64,000 nt of DNA from Bacteroidales bacterium (GTDB taxonomy: Bacteria > Bacteroidota > Bacteroidia > Bacteroidales > UBA3663): assembly GCA_017561935.1 (NCBI GenBank), contig JAFZBE010000056.1:1-64000 (forward strand), read 5' to 3'. Made by a program: the position numbers and the translations under genes. The notes beneath the pieces were generated by a model. It saw only the letters and a list, made by a program, of their open reading frames with translations, searched no databases and had not been told where the DNA came from. Below, in pieces: positions 62,278-64,000 of the stretch (positions within the stretch are counted from its first letter, which is position 1; the number at the start of each line of letters is the position of its first letter).

Positions 62278-63660
62278 TTACTTCTTGATGGCGCAGGTGC
62301 GGCACTGGTCGAGTTCGCCACGGAAGCGTTTCTCGACAAGGTGCTTGAGACGGTCGCGGAGAGGCTCAATGCGGATGCCGTCGATGACGTCGCCCATGAA
62401 GGCGAACATGAGGAGGAGACGAGCCTCGGATTCGGGAATGCCACGGGTGCGCATATAGAAGAGGGCTGCCTGGTCGAGCTGGCCGGTGGTGGCACCGTGC
62501 GAGCACTTGACATCGTCGGCGTAGATCTCAAGCTCGGGACGTGCGACGATGTGGCAGTCGGGCGTGAGGATGAGGTTGCGGTCGGTCTGATGTGCATCGG
62601 TCTTGTCGGCACCCTCCTGGACGAGGATGCGGCCTACGAACGAGCCACAGGCTTCTTCGTCGAGGACATACTTGAAAAGCTCGTTGCTCTGGCACTTAGG
62701 TGCACGGTGACGGATATAGGTGATGTTATCGACCTGCTGATTGCGGTCGGCGATGCAGAGTCCGTAGAGATGGGTGTCGGCATCGTGTCCGCAGAGGTCG
62801 ATATAGACGCGGTTGCGGGTCTGGCCGGCGGTGAGGGCGTATTGGCCTACGGCTACGTTGCTGCCCTCCTGTTGCTCGACATAGACCGAGCTGAGGCGAC
62901 GGCAGTCGGCATGATGTTCCTCAAGCTCGTAGAAGTCGAGGGTGGAGTAGGCACCCGCAAAGATCTCGGTGACCTGCAGGCTGAGTAGAGTGCAGTCACG
63001 GAGCTGAGAGGCGTGGTCGCAGACGAGTACGCTGGCCTTGGCACCTTCGCCGAGGATGATGAGGATGCGCTGGCAAGCCATGAAGTCCTCGACGGCACGA
63101 AGAAGGGAGATGAGCTGAATGGGACGTTCGACGGCGACGCCATCGGGCACATAGAGCACGAAGCCGTCCTGGCAGAACAGAGTGTTGAGTGCGGCTTCGC
63201 CGAGGGGGCGATGGGCCGTGACGTTAGTGCCCTGACTGCGCACGTCGTAGGGCGGCTCCTCGTTCATGGCCAGGCGGTTGTAGTAACGTGCAGCCACATC
63301 GGGATAGCGCAGCGCAAACTCACGGAGCGAGCCCGAGAAAACACCATCGGCACCTTCGCGGGTGTGAGAGACGAGCTGCTCGTTGACCAGATAATGCACG
63401 CTGGTGGAGAGCTCGGGCACAGCGCAGGTGAAGAGGTCGTTGTGGTCGGTGGGTACAGCGTAACGCGCGAGGTTGATGTTGTAGTCGGCAGCGAGCAGGG
63501 CCTCGGGATCGACGTGCGTATAGTCCTTCGGCCGACTCAAACCAACGCGCTGCAGCACCTCAGCGGCAGCTTCACGCTGGGCGTTGAGGACTGGTGCCGC
63601 ATGCTTGTCGATGAGCGTGCGCTGGGATTGGTAGAGGTCGAGGTATTGTTGGGAAGACAT
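62278..63660 (-). CDS. sufD: Fe-S cluster assembly protein SufD
   Basis: 460 residues. The C-terminal beta-helix core is visible as DIYADDVKCSHGATTGQLDQ, followed by LFYMRTRGIPESEARLLLMFAFM, the conserved end of SufD. With SufB and SufC it forms the scaffold that builds Fe-S clusters. The gene lies 36 bases after sufC, and the order sufC-sufD on the minus strand is typical. Confidence 0.93.
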   Translation of the reverse strand: MSSQQYLDLYQSQRTLIDKHAAPVLNAQREAAAEVLQRVGLSRPKDYTHVDPEALLAADYNINLARYAVPTDHNDLFTCAVPELSTSVHYLVNEQLVSHTREGADGVFSGSLREFALRYPDVAARYYNRLAMNEEPPYDVRSQGTNVTAHRPLGEAALNTLFCQDGFVLYVPDGVAVERPIQLISLLRAVEDFMACQRILIILGEGAKASVLVCDHASQLRDCTLLSLQVTEIFAGAYSTLDFYELEEHHADCRRLSSVYVEQQEGSNVAVGQYALTAGQTRNRVYIDLCGHDADTHLYGLCIADRNQQVDNITYIRHRAPKCQSNELFKYVLDEEACGSFVGRILVQEGADKTDAHQTDRNLILTPDCHIVARPELEIYADDVKCSHGATTGQLDQAALFYMRTRGIPESEARLLLMFAFMGDVIDGIRIEPLRDRLKHLVEKRFRGELDQCRTCAIKK

Positions 63661-63664
63661 GGAA

Positions 63665-63694
63665 GGGGTTCGAGGGGTTCGAGAGGTTTGAGGG
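63665..63694. repeat. G-rich repeat between sufC and sufD
   Basis: Two GGGGTTCGA-type units and a related AGGTTTGAGGGG follow each other in the 36-base gap. The motif resembles the GGGGTTAAGA array at 153-240, though it is much shorter. Confidence 0.5.
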
Positions 63695-63696
63695 GA

Positions 63697-64000
<304 letters not shown>

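Overview
The window looks like the chromosome of a Bacteroidales bacterium, most likely Prevotella or a close relative. The main reason is that nearly every promoter fits the Bacteroidetes pattern, a -7 box TAnnTTTG (usually TATCTTTG) with an optional TTTG about 20 bases upstream. Supporting signs are a DUF3843 protein, a secreted protein with a type IX-like C-terminal tail, and GH43 enzymes beside a carboxylesterase. No insertion sequence, integrase, phage gene or CRISPR array was seen.

Left end (1-4.1 kb): the 3' end of a gene runs into a GGGGTTAAGA tandem repeat. A DUF4143-type AAA ATPase follows, bracketed by 51-bp direct repeats that look like terminators. Next come about nine 41-base hairpin repeats and a DUF3843 protein.

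Accessory island (4.1-37.4 kb, visibly more AT-rich than the right side): the minus strand carries a SNF2 helicase, ravA and viaA. Divergent from it are a WG-repeat protein and several unknown proteins. A tight series then gives an ADP-ribosylglycohydrolase, a leucine-rich-repeat protein, a short M20 peptidase, a DnaB-like ATPase, prfH, a small unknown protein and rtcB. After this come a winged-helix/AAA ATPase, two tandem paralogous unknowns, a second MoxR-VWA pair, more unknowns, a second WG protein, a second winged-helix/AAA ATPase, a SprT-like zinc protein, and a DUF4160 pair. Two regulatory signatures tie the island together. One is a palindrome TATACGTATA placed exactly 29 bases upstream of the -7 box at three promoters. 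The other is a three-copy promoter plus leader containing an 8-codon upstream ORF and a foldable RNA. My inference is a coordinated stress or conflict-response island that combines protein remodelling (MoxR/VWA, AAA), ADP-ribose removal, RNA ligation and ribosome rescue.

Right side (37.4-64 kb, ordinary chromosome): a PfkB kinase fused to a YqiA-like hydrolase whose nucleophile seems lost; a minus-strand DNA-break repair set (NADAR, addB, addA, sbcD, sbcC); a tyrosine phosphatase; a secreted protein; a carboxylesterase and two GH43 enzymes; tRNA-Ser(GGA); hicB with a frameshifted hicA; myo-inositol-1-phosphate synthase; a lipoprotein; and sufD-sufC, the latter cut by the window end.
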